Shown here piece by piece: positions 1 to 10,500 of a stretch of DNA of 64,000 bases. Numbering within the stretch: position 1 is the first letter of the stretch; each line of letters begins with the position of its first letter. The stretch lies in contig JASANG010001110.1 in assembly GCA_030248215.1 (NCBI GenBank), positions 1-64,000 of the forward strand, read 5' to 3'. Made by a program: the position numbers and the translations under genes. Under the pieces are notes generated by a model. That model did not search any database and was not told the origin of the DNA. It saw nothing but the letters and a program-made list of their open reading frames with translations. Source of the DNA: Enoplolaimus lenunculus (Eukaryota; Nematoda; Enoplea; Enoplida; Thoracostomopsidae).

Positions 1-210
1 CGCAACGTACAGACCAAGGATCCCACAACTGAAAACACCAACGGTCAGCGGCACTTCGATCCCGTAGCGGCGCGGCGGAAAATATTTATTGATCCAGTGA
101 CGGTCGTCAAAAAATGGCAAAAGCATCAGCCACACTGTCATGTAGACAGCAATCGATGCGGATGCCGTCATCGCTGTGTATCCAGCATAACGCATGGTAA
201 AATCAACCAT
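1..210 (-). CDS. DPM2: DPM2, dolichol-phosphate mannosyltransferase regulatory subunit (N-terminal 70 residues, cut by window edge)
   Basis: DPM2 is a small ER membrane protein that stabilises the dolichol-phosphate-mannose synthase complex, which supplies mannose for N-glycans, GPI anchors and O-mannose. Reading the minus strand from the ATG at 210-208 gives 70 codons open to the window edge. Residues about 16-32 form a first hydrophobic segment, followed by the family-typical run LLPFFDDRHWINKYFPPRRY and then a second hydrophobic segment (IEVPLTVGVFSCGILGLYVA). Family members are about 84 residues long, so only about 14 residues should lie outside the window. Whether coding continues directly across the edge or splices there cannot be seen. 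The start is the first in-frame ATG and gives the expected N-terminal length. The identification comes from recalled family sequence, not a search. Confidence 0.85.
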   Translation of the reverse strand, partial: MVDFTMRYAGYTAMTASASIAVYMTVWLMLLPFFDDRHWINKYFPPRRYGIEVPLTVGVFSCGILGLYVA

Positions 211-419
211 CTTGCAACGGTACAAAGCGAACCAAAATTGAACTGGTTAAAGGTTTAATCATTAACGTTTAAGCAGTATTATGCACGTCATAGCTGAAAT
301 GCTAAAATTACTTAATTTACAGACATGGAAACATGTTTTACTCCCATACATCCTGAGGCTCAGGTTTAGCGTACGCATAATCTTAGGAAAATGATTGCTG
401 CTTTCAATCAAATTAACAA

Positions 420-491
420 CGTGGGAAAAACTTATAAGTACTCCGTGGGAAAAACTTATAAGTACTCCGTGGGAAAAACTTATAAGTACTC
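420..491. repeat. Tandem repeat, three 24-bp units
   Basis: Three perfect copies of a 24-bp unit beginning CGTGGGAAAAACTTATAAGT lie at 420-443, 444-467 and 468-491. The length is a multiple of three, so one frame reads an eight-residue repeat (WEKLISTP), but the surrounding frame has no other gene character. Confidence 0.9.
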
Positions 492-593
492 AGGCGGTGA
501 CAATACTCAAAATCAATCTCGGTCTTAACAATATTTTTCCCGTATTTCAGCAGTCTAGACTACTCTTCTGCTTTGGCCTTTTTTATGGACTCC

Positions 594-727
594 GCCCATG
601 TATAGAACAGGGCCGGAACAGTAGTATAAGCATATTCCTAAGCCTAAGCAAAAATTAGTCTAAAGCTTAAACTGATTCTATTATAGTCCCTCCGGAAAAC
701 GATCCGGCCCTGTTCTATACATGGGCC
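594..727. mobile_element. M1 MITE (TTAGGC-core, hAT-like), full length
   Basis: The left end GCCCATGTATAGAACAGGGC is matched in inverted form by the right end at about 705-727. The interior has runs of CCTAAG and a central TCTAAAGCTTAAACTGA. Flanks atggactc and acgaactc agree at 6 of 8 positions, as expected for an old 8-bp target duplication. Confidence 0.8.
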
Positions 728-1059
728 ACGAACTCTAACAAGGACATATGGACTCTATCCACTAACGAACTGTAATTAAGGACGCAGAATCCTATCGATT
801 GACTCAAAATGGAGAGTCCCCGGTCTTAGTCGGGTCCCTACTGTGAAATTTTTATAAGATAATTGCAGGAATTTCTTAGAAATTAGGCCTAAAACCAAAA
901 TTTTTTAACACTTTATAGATACTTGCCCAAATTAGCAAATTAAACTTTGTTTTAAAACTATGCCTAACACCGTTTCACTTCCGATTTCACCGCCAGCCTG
1001 GATAATTTTGTTGACCTCCGGCTCCGGTATTTTTAACCTAGAGGCCCTCATTGGTGAGT

Positions 1060-1194
1060 CACAATAGAACAGGGTCATAATAGAGTCAGTTTAAGCTTTA
1101 GACTAATTTTTTTGCTTAGGAGTAGGCTCATCCATTTGCTTAGGCGTAGATATATGCTTATACTACTGTTCCGGCCCTGTTCTATACATGGGCC
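1060..1194. mobile_element. M1 MITE, opposite orientation, left end eroded
   Basis: The right end CTGTTCTATACATGGGCC (about 1177-1194) is intact. The left end keeps only ATAGAACAGGGTC. The interior carries TTTAAGCTTTAGACTAATTT and several GCTTAGG units, i.e. the reverse complement of the copy at 594-727, about 330 bp away. Confidence 0.75.
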
Positions 1195-2100
1195 GGAGAC
1201 CGTACCCTAATTAGTTTGTTAGCGGATGGAGTAAGTTCGATTAGAGTGTAAAAAGGAACCCAGAGCAGAAGAATGTCCTAGACTGTTCAGTTCTGCAAAA
1301 AATTAAAGGTTTTGAGTCTAATTAAACAGAAGGTGCCGTTCGGCCAGTCCAAATTAATGTTTCCCTAGTGTGTAACCGGATATCCGTTTCCGTTAAAAAT
1401 CGGAGTCCGCTTCCGTTATAAGAATAACGGAAGCTACGCCAATATTACGCTCAAAATTAGTTACAAATCACGTATATATCTCGCATCTTTGCGCCGCAAT
1501 TGTTCTAAATGAAAAACAAATTACTAAATTCTGCCAAAATGTTAAAAATTTCGATACCTTCGCCATGTTTTCTTTGAAATATTTGAAAGGTCGGCGAATT
1601 TATGCGCGCCTCAATCGGGTTGGCAGAAAAATAAAACATTTTTGAAACTTTCAAACTTCACTATCAGTTTTACGTTTCAATGATTTTTACTATTCGTTTA
1701 CACCCTGACATTCTCCATTGCAAAAAGTAACAGCGGAAAAGCAACGCAAATCCGTAATTTGAACACACGATACGAGTACTTTCTTAGCAACTCTGTTTTT
1801 TATTTAAAAATACTCACACAACATAAAAGCTTCAAATTTATTTAAGCATTCACACACATACAAATACAAAAAACAAAAAGGTCAAAATTCAGATATTTAA
1901 TAATTATTTGGTTTCTAAAATTGTTACACACAATAAGTGTGATAATTCGAACACAGCATGGGGTTCTATCATAGAGCACTTCAGCACTTACGGGTAAAAA
2001 CAATCTGTACTCGATTATAACCTTGACTTCAACAAACAAGATACAATAACAAAGTAGGCAAAAAGTAATAACCTTAGACTAGTAATGAATATGAATAAAA

Positions 2101-2779
2101 CCCTATTCACACGTGCAAGTTTGTGCAGCAAAAGCCTACATGTGCACATCAGTTAATTAAACCACTCTGGAGCTGTTGCAGCTGCAAATAATACACCGGA
2201 ATTCATGCTAATCTAAATTTTATTCTCACGTGTGAACGCTGTTGCATCTGCATTTTGATTGGCCAATTGGAAACAATGTTGTTAAGCGCTTCTGACTTAA
2301 TCCATTTTTTGAACATTTACACACAAAATGTTTAACTTATTTAGGTTTGCACATTGAACAATAAACAGAAACTGTGGGTATTAAACTGGTGTCAAGTCAA
2401 GAAATTTCCAGTAAAACCTTCTTGGCATGTGAACCTTTCTTGCAGCTAAGCTAAAATTTTACAGCTCGAATTTTTGTTCTCAAACTCGTTCGGAAAACTT
2501 CCAGCTGCAAAATACTTGTGATGAACATGCACAACGAACTAATTGACATTTGTATGAAAAGCTTTGCCAGCCGAATTAAAAGGTGTGGTTATCGGTTGGA
2601 TAGAAAATATATACGTTAAATTCGATATTTCTTGCGGTCGTCTGCAAATTATTCATACAGTTTCATGTCAAGATTCATAAAAAATGACATTTCTTTGCAA
2701 ATACTTACAGCTTCAAATTCTACGCGCAAGTTGCAGTTTACACGTTCTCGTTGTATAAACATGCACGTGTGAATAGGGC
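2101..2779. mobile_element. M6 element (long inverted-end repeat, CCCTATTCACACGTGCAAG ends)
   Basis: The left end CCCTATTCACACGTGCAAG is mirrored by GCACGTGTGAATAGGG at 2763-2778. The interior is rich in TGCAGCTGCAA (CAGCTG E-box type) and its relatives. A shorter relative lies at 25509-25780, and half-copies near 17575 and 55790. I see no transposase frame and no clear target duplication, so the superfamily is left open. Confidence 0.7.
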
Positions 2780-3095
2780 TGGCTTAATGCACTGAAAGAA
2801 ATCACTGCATTCGACACAGATGTGCAACAAAATAAATATACTAAAGCCATAATAAAAAGGCACCAACAAATAATCTGAGCAAACATAATCCGTTAAGTAT
2901 GTAGACATTAACATGGCCACCACAATGCAAATCTACTCGCAATGTAACGTTTTTTAGAATCCTAAAATTCAAAATTCCGAGCATCCATTAAGGTACTTTA
3001 AAAACACAATCTATATCTATAAATAATCTCTGTAAACTTTCCGTAATTCTTAAATCAGTTTATTGTGGTTACCTGAGATAGAACGCTGCTAAATT

Positions 3096-3363
3096 TAGGG
3101 ATCTGCCGATACCAAAATTTTTGCCGATACCGATTCATACTTTAATGCATCATGTTAAAAGACAAATAAATTTTTCAAACACAAACGCGAGAGAGATTAC
3201 TGTTTCCCGAATCAGATACACTGATATAGCACACCAAGTGAAATCGACAGCATTCCAACTCATTGTTAGGTGCAAGAAGTATCGGCAATCTTTTGTAGTG
3301 CCAATGCCGATACTCGCCAATAGGGCCGACTATTACCGATACCTATTAATCGGCACATCCCGA
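3096..3363. mobile_element. M7 hAT-like MITE with CCGATAC-rich ends
   Basis: The inverted ends TAGGGATCTGCCGAT and ATCGGCACATCCCGA flank a 268-bp body with several GCCGATACC units. The flanks GCTAAATT (3088-3095) and GCTAAAAT (3364-3371) match at 7 of 8 positions, an 8-bp target duplication as made by hAT transposases. The open frame inside is short and not a gene. Confidence 0.75.
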
Positions 3364-4556
3364 GCTAAAATGCATACCATATGTAAATAAACTGGGCCCT
3401 CGTTCGAGTCAACTTTAAAATGCAACTTTTCATACCTTATTTTTGGTTCACATCCTGCTTCTGTTGCGGCAAACTTTGCCGACACACGGATACGGCTCCG
3501 GCCTACTCACCTCCGGTTGCACACCACTATTAACACATGCGGTTAACATAAATAGTCATCCGTTTGAATAATCTCAGGTAACTGTTAACAACACTTTCAA
3601 ACTCCGTTAATCAACATACAGATACAACACCAAAATAAAAAATAAAAAAATAAAATAAAGCACATCAAAGCTAATCATAATAATAATAATATTGCACTCA
3701 AATTATGACTAAAAAATTATGTAGCAATAACACGGTAATGTAAAACAATGATTACACTCAAACATTTGGTTTAGCATTCAAGGGTTGCGCTATACTTCTG
3801 ATGACGTTTGGCGAATGAAACCCAGCAATTTACGGACGGTGCAGACAGCAAGATCTTATAGCATATTGCGAAAAGTGAATGTTTGATGTGCGACGCCAGA
3901 CAAGAAGTACAAGCGCACCCCTGATACAAAAATAACAACATTAACTTCGACAGCTCAATCGAGATAAAAACGGATGTCCGCGAGCACAACAGGTTCAGCC
4001 CTGCGAACGAAAATTCTGAATTGAGGGGAAAGAAAAGTTTCAAAAGGCCTAGGAAATTTTTTTAACCATGTCCTTTTTTAACGCAGTTCAAACAATTATC
4101 GACTAGGAGGTGCTAAGTTGTTTGCAAGAAGAGGCATCCATACCGTCATCCATAGTGCAGATGTGGACATGTGCAGTTTATAGAAACAGAAAAAATTATT
4201 TATTATAGAAACAGAAAAAAATCATTTACAAGAAATTAATATAAAACAGCTAGACAATAGCGTAACCATTCCGACGAAAATTTTCCCATATCGAACTGCC
4301 TTGTAAACGAGAGCACATAATAAAACGATGTGAAAATGACAATGTTTAAACATAAAAACAATCGAGATCAAAACCCATTCATACATATCCATCAAATAAG
4401 AGTTAGAGTGACGCTACCTTTTAAACGTTTTAAAGTGATCCAGCCGCGTCAGTCATCGTCCGTCACCGTGCTGTATCGTACTCGAATCGTTCGCATGCGA
4501 AACCGGCATGGCAATGGAAGGCGTCGCACGACAAGTGTAGCGCCACTCTTACCCTC

Positions 4557-7500
4557 TTACTTTTCTGTTATAACACCGTAACAGTTCGCTTCAGGCAACT
4601 TGCACGGCTTGTTTCCAGGCACTAAAAATATACGTCCATTGCCACACGAACACACTCGATTGCCCAAAATATCTGCGCGTACTGCAGGTGACTTCGATAT
4701 GGGCAGTTTCGCCGCTTCAGTGATAAAAACACCTCGTTTGCCAATTAAATTCAAATTTCCGTTCGCTTCCTATAATTAAGTTTTAATAAATTTGCCCAAT
4801 AATCAATCACAGAAATAAGACCAGTTCCGTCTGCGTTACAAACGCTATTTTAATATTGCCACTATTCCTATAATTGCAAGCATTCGACCGTAAACGCAAA
4901 TTGAACTGCTCGTGATTACTATAATTATTATTAGGATCACATTAACGCGAATACTAATACAGTACACGCAATCTCGATACTGCGTGTTCGCTTATGTACG
5001 CGACCGATTCAGGCACCGCAACAAAAACACATTTAAATCTTATAAAACAAAATTATAAAATGCAAAATTTAACATCTGAAATTTCTACACCGCTATAGCG
5101 TGAGACTTTTGCCATACTACAATCTTATCAAAATTATTATTCAATCACATTAATGAGAAAGGTACTATAGCTGTGCTTCAGCAAAATGAATATTTTTAAC
5201 ACGCTAACGTTACAGTGAACATCAAACACACAAATTATATAATAGGAAAACAAAAACAAACTAAACAAATTACGGAAGCATTGAGTATGATATTATTCTC
5301 AGCGGTGAACGATACGAATTTTCCAAAAAATTCATTGCCTTCGCTGCCACCAAACACAACATCTCCGCTGACATCAAAAACAAGATTTGATTCAGGCGGT
5401 GCCACTATCTGCAATATAGAATCACAAGCCGGTATAAACTCGTTTCCTACATATTCTGCATGTAGTACTTTCAATTCCAATAAAGCGATAGCCCTGCTCA
5501 ATACGACTTTCTAACCATACAAACTAGGCAATTCTTAGATCCCATTACGACTCAAATTATATACTTACGTATATACAGCAAACAAATAGAGCATTTGTAT
5601 CTTCTGTCTAATTTAGTTCGCAACCGGATATCAAGTTCCGGCAAAACCGACCGTAACCAGCTCCGTCATTTTTAGTTTATAGTAACACATTATCCATTGG
5701 AGAATTTTTAGGAAGCAATTGAAAGCTAAAGTAACTGAAACTCCACATCAGATTCACTTAAATTTTTTGGTTACTCACCCGATTAGTAATAATTTGTTCA
5801 CTACGGAAATTATGAACTCCTCCGTCCGGTAGCCGAAACTTTGGATAATTAACATCAAACACGACATCACCAAATTGATTAGTGATCGCAAAATCTTGGA
5901 CGCCACGCATTGAAATAGTAGAGTTGTCAAACTTCACTGAAGTAGAAACAGAATTAATAACCACAAAATTATAAGCTACATAAAGACTTTTTGTGAAATT
6001 CAGACACCACGAGATACGTGTATATCATGTGTTCCAGATGATTTGAGTCTAATCGCGCAGAACTAGAGATGCTGCTGAAGGACCGTGATGTGGACGTCGC
6101 GTGCCTGCAAGAAACTTGGCTGGCAAGTGATAAGGAGTTCAACATGAAGGGCTACAACTGTGTAAGGCAAGACAGGAAAAACCCAAGGCAAGGAGCAGTA
6201 ATAATTGGCGGTGGAGTAGTAACTCTGGTGAAAAACGGTCTATCTTTCAGTAAGGACGACAATCGGATAACTGCCCTTGATGACCTTTCAACTGATGCTG
6301 TACGGATATATCTGCACAGTAAAGGCAGTTCACTAAGCATAGCCAACCTGTATGTCCCACCCATTGGCTCAACAAACGATGCTCGAACTCAGAACTTCAA
6401 CCCAGCCTGTTTACCTGCCAAGGGAAGAAACGCTATCTGTGGAGATGTGAACTGTCACGCCGAAACCTGGGACCCTGTATGCAGAGAAGACGAACTTGGG
6501 CTGAAGCTACAAGAGTGGATTGACGGCGAAAATCTGGTATGCTTGAATAGTGGTGAACCGACTCGGCTAGATCATGAAGGGAACCCATCTACACCGGATG
6601 TTACTATTGCCAGCACCGAACTACTTGACGATACGATGTGGCGTGTTCTACAAGATTCGTATGGATCAGACCATTACCCGATTATTATTGATATTGCAGG
6701 CACGAGCGCTACTAATGTCATCAGGCAGAAAGCCCAACTTGCGTACAGGCGCGCAAACTGGCATGTATTCAAGATGGAAGTGGACAAACTCCTAAAGGAA
6801 AAGACGGAAGGCGACTGGGTATGCGATGACCTGAAAGCAGTAACGAAACTAAACAGATGTATCGTTGGGACTATGAACAAAGCAGCTGTCATTGCAATAC
6901 CAAAAGGAGGAGTCGTGAACCCAAAGCCATGGTGGGACGACGAAGTCAGAAACGCTTTCCACAATCGTAGAGAACATGGGAAGCTTGCCCACAGGAGCGA
7001 ATCGGACATGAAGAATTGGAAAGATTCATGCAGACTAGCACGACGTGCAACTATGAAGGCCAAACGGGAATTCTGGAGAAGCGAGGTGAACAAGCTAGAT
7101 GCAAAAACAGACAACAGCAAAGTATTCCGAACGCTGGCGGCGATCGACGGCCGTTTGAAAGAAAGAAATTCTGGTGAAGCGTTAGTGGTGGCCGTGAAAA
7201 CAATCACAGACAGCAAAGCGAAGGCTACCGCTTTCTGCAAAATGTACGCCGGAGTAAGCAATGTGAAGTGCGCCAATGAAGATAGGCCAGCTCTACGCAA
7301 GCTACAAAAGATCCGCGGAAAGTGCGCTGGATGTGTATACTGCGAGCCTTTCAGGGCAAACGAACTTGAGCATGCTCTTTCGAAATTAAAGCCGAACAGC
7401 GCCCCTGGAGCTGATGGAATACATAACCTAATGCTTGCGAACATATCTGAAAATGGCAAGATCACATCACTTCTGCTGTTCAACAAAGTCCTGGCTAGCG

Positions 7501-10500
7501 GTTTCACGCCAACCGATTGGAAAGTTGCAACAATCAAACCGTTACTCAAAGCCGGAAAGGATCCAGCGGAGCTCGGTTCGTACAGACCGATAAGCCTGAC
7601 AAACTGCGTATGTAAAGTGTTCGAAAGAATGCTGAAAACCAGACTGTCCTTTTGGCTAGAATCATCGAACAAGCTCAGCCCGAACCAGAATGGATTCCGA
7701 TCACTACGGAGTACGGAGCAACAAGTACAACGAATCACGCAGTACATAGCCGATGGATTTCAGAACAAAGAGAAGTCAGTGATGCTACTTGTAGATTTCA
7801 GTACAGCTTTCGATACCGTATGGCACGCAGGTCTGCTACAGAAGCTGGAGAACATGAAGATGCCGCGATGTATGTACCGATGCATAAAGAACTTCCTCAG
7901 AGGGCGGAAAGCAAAGGTTGAGTACGAATACGCTGATTCGAGCTACAGGCCATTCCATGGCGGTGTCCCTCAAGGTACGGTGCTATCGCCCTCATTGTTC
8001 CTGTGTTTCATCAACGACATTGCCGACGAACTACCCCCCAAAGTGGAGGTCAGTCTTTTCGCTGATGATGTCGCGCTTATCACGAGAGATGAAAACAAGA
8101 ATCATGCGGCCAAGAGAATGCAAGAGGCGGTACATGTACTGGAAAAGTGGGCTAAAAGATGGAAAATGACAATCAGCAGAGGAAAGACCGAAGTTTGTTA
8201 TTTCACAAAAAATAACAAAGAAGCGAGCCATAAACCCAACGTGTGCTACTTGGACGGATCCAGAGTCAGTGTTACGGATAGCCCAAAATTCCTTGGGATC
8301 ACCTTCGACAGAACGCTGTCGTTTACCAAACACGTGGCCCTAATGAAGAAGAAAGTCCGAGGCAAACTCTCCGCCATGAAAGCAACCGCGGGAAAGTCCT
8401 GGGGAAGCGCTAAAGAAGATCTAAAAGCGGTGTTCTTGGCCTACATACAAAGCGCAATCGAATACGCAGGCGGTGCATGGATGCCACTGGCTACTGAAAC
8501 ATCGATGAAACAACTGCAACGGGAACAAACAGCCGGTGCAAGAATCATAGCTGGACCGTGTGCAGGTTCAAATGAGAAGAAGCCGCTCAATGAGGCTGGC
8601 CTTGTCCCGCTTCGAGACCGGAAGGCTATCTTAGCCACCACAGCATACGAAAAAGCTAAAAGACTGCCACCATCGAATCCCTTGCGTACCGCAGCAGATA
8701 GCTCTATCAATGAAAGGCTGAAATCTGTACGATCGTGGCGTGAAACGGGCAAAGCAATCGCAACCGATACAGGTCTAGAATCACTGCCAAGAGAAGAACT
8801 CGTGCTGCCAAACATGTGCCCATGGAGACGACCGAGTAACCTTGAAACAAACTGTCAGCTAACGATTGAGGCACGCAAAACGGACACTCCTGAAACCAGA
8901 AAGCAAGCTGCAGAAGCGACGCTGAGTAGCTTAGATCCGCCTACCATTACAATGTTTACGGATGGATCAGCAATTGAATCATTCGAAAATGGAGGCGCCG
9001 GTATTTACATCAAAATGGAGGACCGTGAGATTAGGCTTAGCCTTCCGGCAGGCCGGTTTACTTCCAGCTACAAAGCCGAGCAAACTGCAATGACAAAAGG
9101 ACTGTACGAACTGAGAAACTTGCCACTGCAAACCACGGATGTCATATGGATCTTGACCGACTCGCAATCTCTAGTCATGAACCTCAATGGAGGAATCATC
9201 TCAATCAAAACCAAGAGCTTCGAGAATCTCTGGACTGCAATGTCAGAAGTGTGCAATAGGGTCAAGAAAGTCATTGTCCAATGGATCCCTGGCCATGCTA
9301 GCATAGAAGGCAACGAAGAAGCCGACAAACTTGCTGGAGAAGGGAACAGAGTGGAACAATCAGATGCCCCAATCGACTTCGAGACGGCTAAAACTACCAT
9401 CAAACGCATACACCGAAACAAGTTGGCAGCCGAACTGATAAGAGCCGGCATCAGACCCCCACCCAACAGAGATAAAGAAGCCAACCTGTCAAGACGGGAA
9501 CGGAGAATTTTGGCACAGCTCAGATGTGGTGAAAAGTCGCCAATCCTCAATTGGTACCTACATCACATTCGGAAAGCACCAAACCCAAGATGCTCAGTGT
9601 GCAACTACGAGATGGATGACCTAAACCATGCACTGTGGGACTATCCCATTGGCGACAGTGTTCGACACCTATATCTACCCGTCAAGTCTGAAACGGTGCT
9701 GTTTGATGAGCCGGCCAATGTTATCCACTTTCTCCGCGCATGCGCTAGACTCAAATCTGGCGTGGGTTATGGTCAGTAGATCGCGGCTTTGAGAAGCAGA
9801 AGAAGAAGAAGTATCCGATATTGTTTTTCTAGTTTTCTATATTTACGTACTATACCATTTTATCCAGTTTCAAACGAATATTAGCTTTACTTACAAATTC
9901 TATCCAATCCTTTGTCGCCCGAAACAACAATTGTAATCTAAAACAATGCTACTAAATTTTATAAGGGACAGGTCTACAGCCCCCTAAATAGCTAAGTCTG
10001 ATAAATATCTGGTTAGAATATGATATAAACTAAAACCCATGAGCTATGACAACTAATCAATTACAAAACGAATGCTGACGGTATATCGCAAACCAACACT
10101 AAAAAGATGCTACGACATACAGTTTGCCCCTCAATAGTCAAATCTTCCTTCGCGTATCCTCCGATAGTTCGGTTCACTACGATTGTTTCAAATTCATGAT
10201 GATGTGCGTTAAATTGAACAAGGTTTTCCGACGGTTGACTGCCGGTAGTATTGGCTTGTATGAACTGCATCCATGGAATGCCACGGTGTGTTATTCCCAG
10301 GCGCCAAATCATTAATATATTGCACTGTAATCCAATAATAATTCGAATCCGAAATACATCAAACGGGCTGCGGGCGCATTCAGGTCATTACTATAGAACT
10401 ATAGAAGAATATAATATATACATAGTAAAATTACTTAACATCGGGATCACGATCGGTGTGGGTGAACAAAGCCCCCCGCATTCCAAATCCTAAAAAGCTG

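Larger units (their letters stand above)
211..4556. other. Intergenic region between DPM2 and beta-sarcoglycan, filled with transposon remnants
   Basis: No gene is recognised here. The stretch holds a 3 x 24-bp tandem repeat (420-491), two M1 elements (594-727 and 1060-1194), an M6 element (2101-2779), an M7 element (3096-3363) and M4-like ends near 3778 and 4536. Around 740-1060 and 1195-1240 is an older repeat containing variants of 'ggactctatccgcttacgaac', into which the M1 copies appear to have inserted. A Tccg-rich patch near 1365-1440 resembles M2. A minus-strand AATAAA (plus 4199-4204) is a candidate poly(A) signal for the sarcoglycan gene, about 350 bp after its stop. Open frames here are short and look random. 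Confidence 0.6.

Noticed and set aside
3121-3390. 89-codon plus-strand frame
   Set aside because: It lies almost wholly inside the 268-bp M7 element and reads through its terminal repeats.
6674-7747. 357-codon open frame on the minus strand
   Set aside because: It is antisense to the endonuclease/RT part of the LINE, whose plus-strand frame has all family motifs; the minus-strand translation has none.
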